From positions 57,157 to 102,336 of the forward strand of contig MNCI01026273.1 of assembly GCA_015680685.1 (NCBI GenBank): a stretch of 45,180 bases of DNA, read 5' to 3'. The notes beneath the pieces were generated by a model. That model made no database searches. It had not been told where the DNA came from and saw only the letters and a list, made by a program, of their open reading frames with translations. Source of the stretch: Gnetum montanum (Eukaryota > Streptophyta > Gnetopsida > Gnetales > Gnetaceae). This document shows, piece after piece, positions 19,356-31,700 of the stretch; position 1 is the first letter of the stretch; every line of letters starts with the position of its first letter. Made by a program: the position numbers and the translations under genes.

Positions 19356-20314
19356 ACATTCATCTTTGACTCTTCACTCCACAGCCACATTCATCAGAAT
19401 CATTGCATCCCTCATCAGCATCGTCGACATTCACATCCAATGCTCAGAATCGCCACAATATATTTTCTCACCTGAAGCTGTTTAAATCTAAACTCATTAA
19501 TTCATTCATGGTTTTCTTGTCTCTTTGGAGTTGTGTTTGCAGGATGATGCTCGGAAGTTCTTGTACGAGAGTGCGTTTCATCATAGGCAGCAAGATGAGG
19601 CAATGTATATTTGTCCACCTGGCAAGACTAAATCGAACCGTTAACCCGCACATTCCCATTCCCCGAAAACCCACTATCTGTTTGCCAAACTATTGCACAC
19701 TGCGAAACATTACAGCAGTCGCAACACACAGAGCACAATATTCGCGCATGAGTACAAGGACAAATTTCAAAAAGAAAAAAATACGGGACCCTTGGCACTT
19801 CCCATATAAGCCCCAGGCGGGAAGGTATCGATCTTGAAAGTACGAACTCATGTCAAAAGCAGTCAAGAAATATCCTATCGCATGGCTTTGGCTCTTCGCT
19901 AACAGTTTCCTCAAAGAAGGGAGCTGTTCCTCCAAAGAATGCAAAATATCACCCTGTGGCTTTGGTAGTGACAACCGGTTCTCTTGAGAAATCACCAAGA
20001 GCACTGTTCCGCCAAAGAACGCACATCACATGCTTGAATTTCGAGTCTGCCAAAAGCATGGCTATCGACAAGGACCGGCATGCCGCACACTTAAGCATCC
20101 CATTTTCTCAGCATGATCCTGTGGGCAACCACCGATCCCCATGATCCCTTCCCTCCTCCCAGTTACCAATCTCGCCCTTTTAATCCCATTCACCACCGAA
20201 CATGGTACGATGATGTCTGGTCAAGTGGCAAAGGACAAAGCTTTTATCAAGTTGCTTGTGGTGTTTTGCGCTTCTTTGTCGACGCTTCTCGGGTCGATTC
20301 CTCCAAGCATCAAC
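19356..20314 (+). other. Tat 3' untranslated region, unexplained; possible remnant coding blocks
   Basis: A good acceptor-like site (GTTGTGTTTGCAG| at ~19542) precedes a short open stretch. A second open block at ~19920-20144 reads KGAVPPKNAKYHPVALVV and onward, in a different frame. I recognise neither, and stops separate them. A direct repeat (CTGTTCCTCCAAAGAATGCA near 19924 and CTGTTCCGCCAAAGAACGCA near 20003) lies 79 bp apart. It may be remnants of captured sequence or non-coding. The 144-codon ORF 19403-19837 crosses the putative splice site and looks spurious. Confidence 0.35.
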
Positions 20315-20323
20315 AAAGAGGGG
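20315..20323 (+). other. Polypurine tract of the Tat element
   Basis: AAAGAGGGG lies four bases before the right LTR (CCAA|TGAAACACC), where plus-strand synthesis would be primed. Confidence 0.75.
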
Positions 20324-20327
20324 CCAA

Positions 20328-21650
20328 TGAAACACCACAAAAATCTTTGAGTTTAGCATCTGTCTGACAAGAAGCAGATCCCCATGACCCACAGGCGACT
20401 TTGGCTACATTTGAAGTCACACAGGGCAATTTTGAGAATCGAAACACCTGGTTCTTACTAAGTGTTGTGCTGGCGTATACACCCAGCGTATACGCCCAGT
20501 TTTAAACCAAGTGTTGTGCCAGCGTGTACACCCTACGTCTACGCCCAGCGTATACGCCCAGCACTCCAGTGTATATGACCGGCTCTCCGGCGTACACGCC
20601 CTAGTACGGTAGATGCGCACGCTCGACGACAAGATCTCCAATGACAGCATGAAGATTACACCGAAGAGCAAGGATTGAAGCAAGTGGATATCCCTCGGCG
20701 TATACGCCCAACATCCATCAGTGTATACGCCCCAGTGTATACGCCAACATCCATCAGCGTATACACCCCAGCGTATACGCCAGCATCCATCCAAGTTTAC
20801 GCCCAGCGTATACGCTGACCTGTTGTAGCGTATACACCTAGTGTATACCATGTTTCTAAATTGTAAACGCCCGGTCTAACGCCACGTGTCTCCCAGTCCG
20901 ATTTTCCCGGTAACCGTACCCCTAAAAATAGCCCAGTTTTCCGCATTTACGGGGTCAGCAAAAATTTACCAGAGCAGACCCAGAGCAATTACGTTGCAGA
21001 AACCCCCTTATGCTTACGCTTACGCTGGAAGTCCTGTACGCCGAGCACGATCCACGCTCCGCCTACCAGGTTAGCCAGCTGCATCCCTTCATCCACTGGG
21101 GCTTTACATCCGCCTTGTGTCCCTACACAACTGCGTTAGACCGGTGCACAAAATTTTAACTCTATAATCCACTTTTCACGCTTATTGCAAGTTCTTTTAC
21201 AGTTTTATGTCAATTTGGCCCACGCTTCGTTTACGCCTGCTTACGTTTACGCTCCGTCTGCGTCCGTGTATGCTCACTGTTTAGACCGCTTGCATCTGTT
21301 TACGTCTTTTGCACTTGTTTATGCTGTTTACGCTGTTCATGCCTATATACGCTTACGCTGGGCCTATCTTTGTTTACGCTGTTCACGTTTGACGTTGTTT
21401 ACGCCCCTCTACGCTTACGCTGTTTGCGCCTGTTTCACCGTTTACGCACTGTTTACACATAACCCAGCGTATAACACTTAGATGACGCTCGGGGAAGTCC
21501 TTGTTTGATCTGCGTGCGGACCATTCAAGGCACTCTGCCTTCTTCCACTCCAGCTTGCCCTCAAGCGGAGGCAGGGTCGACTGTGCTTGTTCGTGGATCT
21601 TTCGGTGCCCGTAACGTTCCAGCCTCGCACTGACGATTTCAGTCAGCACA
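20328..21650 (+). repeat. Right (3') LTR of the Tat element
   Basis: It begins TGAAACACCACAAA and ends AGTCAGCACA, followed by GTAGT. It is collinear with the left LTR, and differences are mainly transitions at CG. The TATA box is altered (CTAAAAATA at 20922-20930). The palindrome array (~20470-20850) and the TTTACGC array (~21220-21460) are both present. Confidence 0.95.
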
Positions 21651-21655
21651 GTAGT
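21651..21655. repeat. Right target-site duplication GTAGT
   Basis: GTAGT directly follows the right LTR and is identical to 4282-4286. Confidence 0.95.
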
Positions 21656-21755
21656 TATAGCAAAACAACCATAATCACCTTAGCTACCACACATGCCTAG
21701 AGCTAGCAAAGGTTCTTTAGAGCTTTAGGAGCCACCACTGCCAGGGATTGTTTGA
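21656..21755 (+). pseudogene. Accessory gene of copy A, 3' end after the Tat insertion
   Basis: Sequence homologous to 33454-33550 of copy C and 24286-24390 of copy B resumes exactly after the target duplication. It holds the proline-rich C-terminus and ends at TGA 21753-21755. Copies B and C end at the same place (TAA 24288-24286 and 33456-33454). In-frame stops are also present here. Confidence 0.75.
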
Positions 21756-21995
21756 TCTTCTCCATCATCTTCATGTAATTAGAGGATGTGCTATCCAAAT
21801 TTTTGTAGAGTCATGTCATGGTATTTAATTTTGTGTCATGAACACCACAATTTTTTTTAATTCATGGGATCTGTACACTTGGGTACTTAGTTTTGTCAAA
21901 TCAGTTTATTTTGTTAAAGAGTTAGTCAATAATTCCATATCTTCTTAATTTTGTTAAGAAACTCAAGGATGAGTTTTCATCTAGTTGTGGGGGTA
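21756..21995 (+). other. 3' untranslated region and polypurine tract of copy A
   Basis: This 240-bp stretch has no gene and is conserved in copies B and C. It ends in a purine-rich run, TTGTGGGGGTA (21985-21995), directly before the LTR. The equivalents are TACTCCCAC (24055-24063) and TACCTCCATG (33219-33228) read on the minus strand. Confidence 0.7.
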
Positions 21996-22969
21996 TGATG
22001 AGAATCAATGTGCCACATTGATAGGTCCTTGTTGATGTGGCATCATTGATGGGCCCCCATTGATGTGGCCTTGTTGATAGGCCCCCATTGACGAGGCCCC
22101 TTTTATGTGGTGTTACCTCGTTGATGGGGTCAAGTCGATGTAGCATTTGCTATGTCTATGGTGCCCCATCAATGCAATATTATAGGAAAAACTATAAATA
22201 TAAGCTCCTAGCCGTGTTTATGGGCATTAAAGTCATAGTAGTAGTAGAGCTCTTGTAGTTTGTCTATTTGAAAGTTAGAATATTTTTCCCGAGTGCCTGT
22301 AGTAGGAGTCATTGAGTGTAGAGATCTTTTTTTGAGAACTGTTGTACCTAAGTCACACTAGTGTGTATGAAAATAAAGACAAGCTTCTTGATGAACCTTG
22401 TAGCATTCTAGATAGCTTAAATGTTTTATTTATGCATTCATTATTTTTATTAAATATTTAATCAATTAAGCTAAATTAGACTTTAATCAATTAAGCTAAA
22501 TAGATTAAGCACATAAGTATGACCACTTTGAGCATAAACATGTATTCACTTAGTAATCCTTGCAGCATTATTGCTTGGTGCATCCAGTAGTGTAGCACTT
22601 GGTAACTTAGTATTAGATATGTGGGTTCAAGATGTGTACAGAAAGTGGGACTAGATGCTTATGTTAGGACTTGCTAGAGACTAGTTAGTTAGTTAAATTG
22701 AATTAGTTATTAAATTACTTCATCTCTCTCTTTAAGCATCAAAACCATAAAACATAAAATGATAAAAATAATATGTCTCGATTACACTTAACCATATCTT
22801 TGTACTTCACAAGTCTAATTGGGAAGATAATGAACAACATTCATGCAAGATTAACTTCCTAGAAGACTAGTGCACTAGAAACTAGAGAGTCCATGGAATT
22901 CAACCGGATTATGCATAAAGGCTTTGTGATTCATATGGTTGGGTGTAGGGGTACCTTCACTGCTCATCA
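21996..22969 (+). repeat. 3' LTR of Athila-like copy A
   Basis: Bounded by the inverted heptamer TGATGAG...CTCATCA (21996-22969, 974 bp). U3 has repeated GATGGGCC/GATGTGGCC words. A TATAAATA box is at 22193-22200. It aligns with the minus-strand LTRs at 23145-24054, 32345-33218 and 44714-45180. Position 22970 onward (ATAGT) should be its target duplication; the partner lies outside the window. Confidence 0.88.
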
Positions 22970-23144
22970 ATAGTGAAGTTGCTAAATAGAGTAGAGAACA
23001 CATGGTTGAAGATATTTCCAAATGTAAAGAAAAGAAGTAGACAAAGTAGATTAATCACTTAAAATGACTTCATTGGTGTTTAGTTATAAGTCATTACAAA
23101 TTTTGGATGTTCATTTCCAAGCATGTTTAATATGTAAACATAAC
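22970..23144. other. 175 bp between copies A and B, unassigned
   Basis: This is the only stretch that I cannot place in either element family. It is AT-rich with no ORF or RNA gene recognised. It separates the two convergent 3' LTRs and may be old host DNA or part of another repeat. Confidence 0.5.
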
Positions 23145-24054
23145 TGATGAGTGGGCAAGATACCCCTACACCCAACCATACAAATCACAAAGATTTCACA
23201 TGTGATCTAGTTAAATTTTGTGGTCTCTATGTCTTTTGGTACACTAGTATCCTAGGAAGTGAACTTTACCCTAATAGTCATTTGTTGTCTTCTCAATTAA
23301 ACTTGTGATGCACAAAGATATTGTTAAGTGTAATCAAGGCATATGATTTTTATTATTTTATGTTTTATGTTTCGGGTGCTTAAAATAGAGAAATGAAGTA
23401 ATTTAATAACTAATTAAGTAATCCTAACATAAGCATCTAGTCCCACTTTTTGTACATGTCCTGAACCTATGTATCCACTATTGGGATTACCAAGCACTAT
23501 GCTATTGGGTGAACCAAGGAATAATGCTACTAGGATTACCAAGTGAATACATGTTTACACTTGAAGTGGTCGTACTTTTGTGTTTAATATATTTAGCTTA
23601 ATTATTTAACTAATCACTTAAAGTATAATTTAGCTTAATTAATTACATAATTAATAAAAATAATAAATGCATAAATAAATCATTAATCTGTTCCAAGTGT
23701 TGGAAGGTTTGATCAAAAGGCTAATCTTTATTGCTATTCACACTAGTGTGTTTAGGTACAACAATGCTTGAATAAAGATCCATACACTTTCTAACTCTTG
23801 TTGTAGGCACTTAGAGAAATATTATAACTCTAAAATAACAAAACTACAAGAGCTCTACTATAACTATGATAGGACTTCACATAAACATGCTAGTGAGTGC
23901 GTATTTATATATTTTATTATAATGGGGCCTCATAGGTGAAGCAAATACTATGTCAATGAGGCAACACCATGTAGATGAGGCCATGTCAATAGTGCCTCGT
24001 TGATAAGGTCACATTAATGGGGGTTCATTGTTGTGATACAATGATGATTCATTA
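23145..24054 (-). repeat. 3' LTR of copy B
   Basis: The left edge TGATGAGTGGGC matches the other LTRs. The right edge has decayed from ...CTCATCA to ...TTCATTA. The length is about 910 bp. The TATA box on the minus strand is at 23909-23902. Confidence 0.82.
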
Positions 24055-24285
24055 TACTCCCACTTGAATAAAAACTTGTTCTTGAGTTCCTTTACAAAAT
24101 TTGAAAGGTATGGGATTATTGATTGACCCTTGACATAACAAACTAACTTGGAAAAATGAAGTGCCTGAGTGTACAAATCAACATTACAAAAATTATGGTG
24201 TTCATGACACAAAATTGAACACCATGACATGACTACTCAAAATTGAATAAAACATTCTTTGATGGCATGAAGATGGCTAGGAAGA

Positions 24286-27149
24286 TTAGACAATCCTAGG
24301 CAGTGGAGGTTTCTAAGGTTCTGAAGGACCTTCATCAGCTTTGACCATGTGTGGTGGTTGAGGTGACTGTGACTTTCCTACTATGGTTGCTATCTTTGGT
24401 GGAAGGTGAAAGGCATTCAATAATGCCTTCATCTTCTCCTCCTTACTTTGGATATCATTCATAGTCCATGTGGCATCACCAATATGGGCTGGAATGGGGG
24501 ATATCCCAAAGACAGGACATTACTAGGAACAACTCCTTAACATTGACAAACCAGGCAATGAATTATTTGAATTTGACATCAAATGCCCTAATTGTGTTTT
24601 GCACCTCTTGGTAGTGATTCATTCTTTTGGCTAGGTTCTCTACAGTAGATCTCTAAATAGTTTATTTACCCTTAAGAACCTTAAGTTTCACATTTGCCAC
24701 CATAAGCTTTTGCTTGGTGTCCTTGTGGTGCTTGAACACAACCTTATACAAAAAGTATGAATTGGGCACTTTCTTCTCCAATTCTGAATATGGTTGTCTA
24801 ATAGTTAACTTAGCTAGATTTACATATCGAAGATTGGCAAGCTTTACATATTCTTTCATCTCCTCAATTTGCAACTCCTTCATGTGGATTTTTGCATTAT
24901 TATAGGCATTTATCCCATTAATGAAAGGTTTCCAAACTTCTCTTCCTTGCTAGAGTTGTTAGAGGGTTTTATTTACTTTTGCCTTCGCCAACTAGATGTG
25001 CTTTTCATTAACTTCTTTCTATAGACCAACTTGATATCTGTAATGATCTTTGACTCTCTCAAATTTGAGAGACTTTGATTTCCATGAGGCTACTTCTATT
25101 GTAGTTTTTTGGCAAAGGGTAAAAACCTCCTCTATGAAGAGGTTTTTATTTTTAGTTTCTAATCTCCTTAGCTCTATTTTCAATCTAGCTAGTTTCTCTT
25201 GCTATTGATGGATAAAGTTGGTTAACTATTACTTATACTCATCAACATTTCGTAGGTGATGGTTTTTTGTGATTAGTTGCACATTCTCCTGGTAGGTCAA
25301 ATCCAAGGCCTTTTAAATTTTGTACTAAGTATCCTCTACTAAGGATTAATTGAACACCACTATTTCCATCACATCCTCAACCCCTTTTAGTTTGGTGTGA
25401 AGCTATTCAAGAGCTTCATCTCTTATTAGTGCTTGATTGAAAATTGTATGGTTGATAGTTTGGGCTCTTAATTCAACAACTTTAGTAGCTAAGCATTCAT
25501 TTAGCTCTTTGGCTATTTCAAGTTATTCTTACAAGATAATGTTTTTTCCCCTTACCTCTAGTAGCTTCAATTGGGTTGTAGTAATACTATCTAGAATATG
25601 AAAGATGTCCAGAAGCAATTGTATAGTTCCCACTAGTTGGTCTAGCAATTGTTCATGCTATGCTATGCTTAATTTACTACTTATGATCCCTGTGAACATC
25701 TACACATATTTAACTGTAGTGATGCTAGTATCGACACTGAAGGTGCATTGAGTATTTTGACAATTCTATTAGTAACCACCTATGATGCTGTCTCCTATCC
25801 TTGGTGCTGCATCACTAGAATTGCTACTCCATTACCTCTCTCCAAGCACACCAAGAAGGTCATAGTGTTCCTAGAAATTTTTGGGAGTGGTTGCTATTTT
25901 GTGAGAGATACTGTATCCTCTCTAGTGCTAGGATTCGACCTCATGGACAACTATGTTCATTGTGTTGAGAAAATATATCCACATCCCTCCATCATGCTAA
26001 CTGTTTGGGCCAACTCATTTAGGTGACTCATCATTGGCTAGTACATAGATGGGTCCCTGTCACTTGTGCCTACTCATTGCTCTTGGTCACTTAAGATCCA
26101 TTCTCTATATTCACACAATCATTGGGTTGTTGCAATGACATTTAGCATAGTTATTTGAGTGGCAAGTGAAGGTGGTGGTTTCTACTCCTCTTCTTAAATG
26201 ACTATTGCAAGCATTTTCTCTTTCATCATCTCTACCCAATTAGTAATTGGAGTATGCCTGATAGCATCATTTGTATAATGGAGTATCCCTTCCCTCCAAC
26301 AAAGCTTTTTGATGAGGCATAGGAAAGGAAATACCTTCCTTCCACATCCATTCTCTTTAAATCACTTACCTATCTCCAGATAGATTAGTTATGGAAGATT
26401 GATAGGGAATCTCCCACTCAGAGAAGTGTAGGCATGGGTAGAAAAGGTCGTGATTTTGCTAGACCTCATCGTGGGATTTAGGTGAAATTCTGTAATCTTG
26501 TAGTGAATTCTTTCTACTGATGTGAGTGCACCATACTCCTTGTGGTCAACACCATAGCACTATTGAACCCATTCCTTTTTGATGCTAGATCCACCTACAT
26601 TAGAATCTCAGCAAGATTCACCCCAATTCCTAACAACCCAAGCACTTTAGTAATGGCTTGCACTAAGTAGAACACTAAGATTTCCTTGATTTTGACCATT
26701 GAACTACCCTACCTATTGTTCTAGAATAAGAATGTCTCTTCCATGTACCACCCCCTAGTGGAAGTGATAATTGACTATAAAGGAGAGGTCTTTAGTTGGT
26801 CTTGTACTTATTTAGGTGCTTGCTTTAGGAAAGAGACAAATTTTAACTCATAGAGCATTATTTTTTGAACCTCCCTTGATCTAATTTGATTCAAGTAAGC
26901 TTTTGTCAAGGTCACCTCAAGGTTTGATTACTGAGATGGTACTTTATCCTAGTGGGAATGTTCTATTGCTACTCTTGGTTTTGGAATTTGACAAATAGAC
27001 TCCACCTTAGCCTCTTTCCTAAGAGGACCTATGGTGTGGGTTGCAAGTGGTTCTTCCTAGGCTTGTTCTTGGTCCCTTTCCATTCTTGGCCATTTCTCCC
27101 TTTGTTGAGATGGTCCTCCTTCTTGCATATACTTGTCTTTCGATGCCAT
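24286..27149 (-). pseudogene. Accessory gene of copy B (PF20167-like domain plus coiled coil)
   Basis: The ATG at 27149 aligns with ATG 1538 of copy A, and the end TAA is at 24288-24286. It is the best preserved at its start: where A has TAG (1562), B has CAA (27125-27123). The coiled-coil part is visible at 24883-24662 (KELQIEEMKEYVKLANLRY, then a Lys/Leu-rich region). The total span of about 2.86 kb is almost the same as in C. Many stops and several shifts break the frame. Function is unknown. Confidence 0.65.
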
Positions 27150-28750
27150 TTGTGGTCACAACACATCCATGGATTAGTAGATATAACGTGTAACTTTGAA
27201 TATTTAAATACCTTATCTCATTAGTTAGTTACACTTGGCTAAGGTTAGACCATGGTAGATTGATTATTTTATTCTTATTTTATTAATTAATTTTTATTAT
27301 AAGTGTCACTGAAGCTTGTTGGAAGGGTTCAACTTTTGTACTTTGATGTTTAAGTGTTGATTTCTTAGTTAAACCTTTGTAGGAGTTAGAAAAATGGCAA
27401 AAANNNNNNNNNNNNNNNNNNNNNNNNNNNNNNNNNNNNNNNNNNNNNNNNNNNNNNNNNNNNNNNNNNNNNNNNNNNNNNNNNNNNNNNNNNNNNNNNN
27501 NNNNNNNNNNNNNNNNNNNNNNNNNNNNNNNNNNNNNNNNNNNNNNNNNNNNNNNNNNNNNNNNNNNNNNNNNNNNNNNNNNNNNNNNNNNNNNNNNNNN
27601 NNNNNNNNNNNNNNNNNNNNNNNNNNNNNNNNNNNNNNNNNNNNNNNNNNNNNNNNNNNNNNNNNNNNNNNNNNNNNNNNNNNNNNNNNNNNNNNNNNNN
27701 NNNNNNNNNNNNNNNNNNNNNNNNNNNNNNNTCCCTTGTGAATTTGTGTTTAAATGACCTAAGAGATTCCATCCCTAGTCTAGACCAAAACCAATCACTT
27801 TCAGTGACTTCACATTGTCACTCCAAGATCAATCCACCCCTTAAGACACAAGAGTGCTCCCATAGAATAACCATCATTTCATAAAGAAAAGAAAAGAGAA
27901 GTAGGAAGTGAGAGAGGACCTTAGTAGGCAAGGGTAACATGTCTTTGTATTCTCATAATTAGTGCTTGTAGCTTGTTTATTTATCTAAGGGATGTATTTT
28001 GAATTTATATCATGCTTTTTTTAGTTTGGTTTAGTTTTTGTTTATTTTTTTCCTTCTTTTTTTCTTTTTGGATGGAAACCACACCATGCAAAGACTTTAT
28101 TCAACTTCCTATTACTGGTTGACATGAAATGGTAAGAAGTCCATGAAAACACTCATGCACCTAAGTAAGTAGAAGAGTACAAAGAGTATTGAGTCCTTGA
28201 AGTCACATAATGTGCAAACCTTTAAATCCTTTCCAATTCTAGAAACTACCAAGGTTACAAATCTATTAAAAGTTTATTTAATGAGAAGGGACCTTAAAAT
28301 TTCAAAACAAGAAAAACCATATAGTTTGTGAATGTGTGGATGTTGTGGACTTACTACCTGTTCGATAAAAAAGAAATTATGTCTTAGCCATTGGTACAAA
28401 AATTCAGAAATAGAAACTAGACATTGGCAAACAAAACATTAAGCACAAACCACCATTACTAATAGCTATGGTACCACTATGTCCTATTGGCACAAGCACC
28501 TTTATTAGTAAAAATTTGAAAATCACAATAAAATAAAGTAAAATATATAAGAAATTGTAAAATACTCTAGAAAGATTTAAATGTACTAACGATGGTGGGA
28601 AATAAAAAATGGTGTAAAATAGGAATTTTTTTAAATTAAAAAGGTGTAAAATAAATAATTTTCAAAACAAAAATGTGTTAAAAAAAAAAGAAAAACTGAG
28701 GAGCCATGTATATGACTAGCATGGATGACCATCTCCCTCATGACTAAGTT
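27150..28750 (-). other. Spacer between integrase and accessory gene of copy B
   Basis: Non-coding. 27150-27403 matches the leader upstream of the accessory gene in A (1250-1537). 27732-~28750 matches the post-integrase spacer of A and C. The internal promoter seen in A and C would fall inside the gap at 27404-27731. Confidence 0.65.
27404..27731. other. Assembly gap (328 N)
   Basis: Unsequenced bases. ORFs reported across it are artefacts of N translation. By comparison with copy C, the missing stretch corresponds roughly to 36.6-37.4 kb, so the true gap may be larger than shown. Confidence 0.99.
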
Positions 28751-31700
28751 GGAAGGAGGAGATCTAAGAAATTAAGCATCGTTGCCCATCTGTTGAGGTA
28801 TTTGTTGCATTGGCTTGTTTTGCCTTGTGAGAAGGCTTTATCTATTGGAGGTTGAGAAACCAATTTTTGTTTGGGCTTTTAGGTTTGTATATGATCATGG
28901 CCCCAGAAGGAAAGGTTTCATCAATTATATAAGACCCTTTGCACAATGTTTGGAATTGGTTTTTTGAGGTACATGTGTGGGATTCCAATAGAGAACCTTA
29001 TCTCCTGGTTGAAATTTTGCTTTCAATATTCTAAGATCATGAAGTTTCTTGTTGAATTACTTTTGCACTTCATTCAAAGATAGAACTACTAATCAATTTT
29101 TATCTAGCACATTAAGGTTAATTAGTCTTTCTTTTTGTGCTAGACTTAGGTCAAGATCCAGGTCATGGGCTGTTGAGAGTATATGGAGTTTAGATTGAAT
29201 TGGGAGCATTGGAAGTTTTTTGTATACTAGCTTGTAGGGAGAGTAGCCAATAGGGAGTTTCCATGTTGAGCAGTAGGCCCAAAGGGTATCGTTGAGTTTT
29301 GTGGTCTAGTCTCTCTTGTATTTACTAATAGTTCTTGTTAGAATCTTTGTAATCTTCTTGTTAGTCACCTTTTCTTAACCGTTGGCTTGGGGATGATGAG
29401 GTGTTGTTAATTTATATTCAACCTCTAAGCATTACATGTGTTTTCAAAAAGTGGAACATGTAAAATGGGTTATGTTGTTAGAAATTAGTGCACATGGCAT
29501 CCCAAACTTGTTCACAACATTTTTTTGTACAAATTGAGTAGTAGTGGATGACATACAATTGGTGATGGCTACTACTTCTATCCATTTGATATAGTAGTTA
29601 ATGGTGATGATTATATATGCCTTTCCATTGGACATGGGTGTGATGGAACCCATAAAATCTATGCCCCATATGTCAAAGGATTCTAATGGTTGAATCCACT
29701 AATGAGGACCCTCCATTCATGTAGTCATCCCACCATCTTGTTGGCAGCACTAATAAAATTGGATAAATTGGTGGGCATCTCTACAGATTGTGGACCAATA
29801 GTATCCTACCATCAGGATTTTTATGGCCATGTGTCTCCTAGCATAGTGGCCTCCACAAGGACCCTCATGAGCATCTTGGAGAATTCACAATTAATTTGCA
29901 TCAAGTACATAGCAATGAACAAGGCCATCAACACATACCTTGTAAATATGTTCATGGATTTCCATGAAGTGCTTAGCTTGATGAAGAAATTATTGTTTCT
30001 TCCTATGGTCTAGATCTTGTGGCATCTCCTAAGTGAGAATATTAGTAAGAATATCATCACAACATTTTTGTTTTAGAGGCATTTTTTTATTTATTGCACT
30101 AGTAAAGAGGAGTTCATCATGAAATAGATCAGATGGGCTTCCTCCTTTTTGTTATCTCATCGTAATTGAGACAAGTGATTGGTGACCACATTCTCAGTTC
30201 CCTTTTGATCTACCATTGTAAGATCAAATTCCTACAAGATCACTAGCCACCATATAACACAAAGGCTCACCATTGACTTATTCATGAGGAAGAAGATGAC
30301 ACTATGATCAATGTGCACAAACTCTTTATATCCAAGCACATAGTGTTTGAACTTTTCTAGAGCATACACCATCACCATTAGTCTTTTCTTTATAGTGGTG
30401 TAATTAAGTTGTGCATTCACAATGCTTCAACTTATATAGTGGATGTAATATGGACATTTCTTATCATCCAACTACATAAGCATAGCTCCCAAGGTGTAGT
30501 TAGATGGATCTATCATGATATGAAATGGTTTGGATTAGTTAGGTGCTTGTAGAATTAGAGTTTCTATGAGCTTCTATTTGAGGCTTTGGAATACATTTTC
30601 ACATTTCTTAATTTAGTTTAAGGGAGCATTTTTCTTTGTTAGCTCAACCAATGGTTTTGCAATCTTAGAGAAAATTTCTATGAAACACCGGTAGTAACCA
30701 GTGTGTCTAAGAAATGATCAAACATCTTTAAAAGTTTCTGGATGACAAGTGATTCCTTAGATGACACTTATCTTTTTTGGATTTACCTTGATCCCTTCCT
30801 ATGAAATTTAGTGCCCTATTACAATGCCCTCTTGGACCATGAGATGACTCTTTTGCCAATTAAGCCATAGATTTATTTTCACACATCTTTTTAGTACTTA
30901 CTCAAGGTGGTCCAAGGCTTACATGAAGGTAGCACCATAAATAGAAAAGTCATCCATGAAGACTTCCATTCTACTACCTATTTATTGTTGAAAGATGGTT
31001 AGGACCAAATGTTGGAAAGTGGCAGGAACATTGCATAAACCAAAAAATATCTTGCGATATGCAAAGGTTCCTTAGGGACTTGTGAATGTTATTTTGGCCT
31101 AATCTTTTGATGCAATTTGGATTTGGTTATAACTATAGAGAAAACTGTAATAGTAATGCCTAGATATGGTGTGCAACACTTGATCAATGAATTGCAATGA
31201 AAATAATATTTTAATGTTGCCATGTTTAATAGCTTGAAGTTGATACAAACCAACCATTTGCCACCTTTCTTTAGCACTACCACAAGTGGGCTGACCCACT
31301 CGCTATCCACAATAGGGTAAATGAACCTCTTTGATAATTTGCTTTAATTTTGGATTCAACCACCATTATGATTTCCTTGGCTTCATGGCCAGATCAATGT
31401 AAATTTGGTGCTAGCATATCCGTGGATCAATTCTAGTGAGTTCAAGATATGACCTAGCAAAGGCTTTTGGCCATTTTTGATCACTTTTAATAGTTTTTGT
31501 TTCTTTCCAAGAGTGAGTTTGGCATTAAGTATGATCGGCTTATCATTTTCCAAGAATGCATATTCTAAAATGGTAGGTAGATTTTTTAACTCTAGGGATT
31601 CTTGTTTAAAATTCTCAAGGATCTCCAACTCTACCCAATTGGTATTAGCTTTTTAATCATTAGAGAGTTGGTGATGAACTTGGTCTAGTTAATCCATGCC

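Larger units (their letters stand above)
4287..21650 (+). mobile_element. Complete Tat-clade Ty3/gypsy LTR retrotransposon (17,364 bp) with an antisense gene
   Basis: The element is bounded by 1314- and 1323-bp LTRs (TG...CA) and perfect GTAGT duplications. Internal order: primer-binding site (5606), repeat-bearing leader, gag-pro (5976-10118), TAAACT repeats, antisense eight-exon gene (14141 to 10560) with its own promoter (~14990), TAAACT repeats, pol (15307-18852), long 3' region with 38-bp tandem repeats, polypurine tract (20315-20323). Clade assignment rests on the second, archaeal-type RNase H between the normal RNase H and integrase (NNIAEYEGLLKGL), a hallmark of Tat/Ogre/Retand elements. 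It is more GC-rich than the Athila DNA around it. Nine stops in gag-pro and five in pol make it non-autonomous now. Confidence 0.93.
1..22969 (+). mobile_element. Athila-like Ty3/gypsy element copy A, 3' part, interrupted by a nested Tat element
   Basis: This is the right-hand part of an LTR retrotransposon whose 5' LTR, gag and pol lie left of the window. Its order is spacer, internal promoter, accessory gene, polypurine tract and 3' LTR. The same order is seen on the other strand in copies B and C, which also show pol, so A is assigned by homology to them. RT in those copies has the FMDDF variant of the active site, common in Athila, and the primer-binding site of copy C fits tRNA-Asp. The stretch 4287-21650 is a separate nested element. 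Without it and one target duplication, A contributes about 5.6 kb here. Reading frames are heavily broken. Confidence 0.85.

Noticed and set aside
19403-19837. 144-codon ORF downstream of the 38-bp array
   Set aside because: No recognisable domain, crosses a likely splice acceptor and a T-rich tract, and its composition is not protein-like.
27386-27772. ORFs across the N run
   Set aside because: They consist of untranslatable N bases; only a few flanking codons are real.
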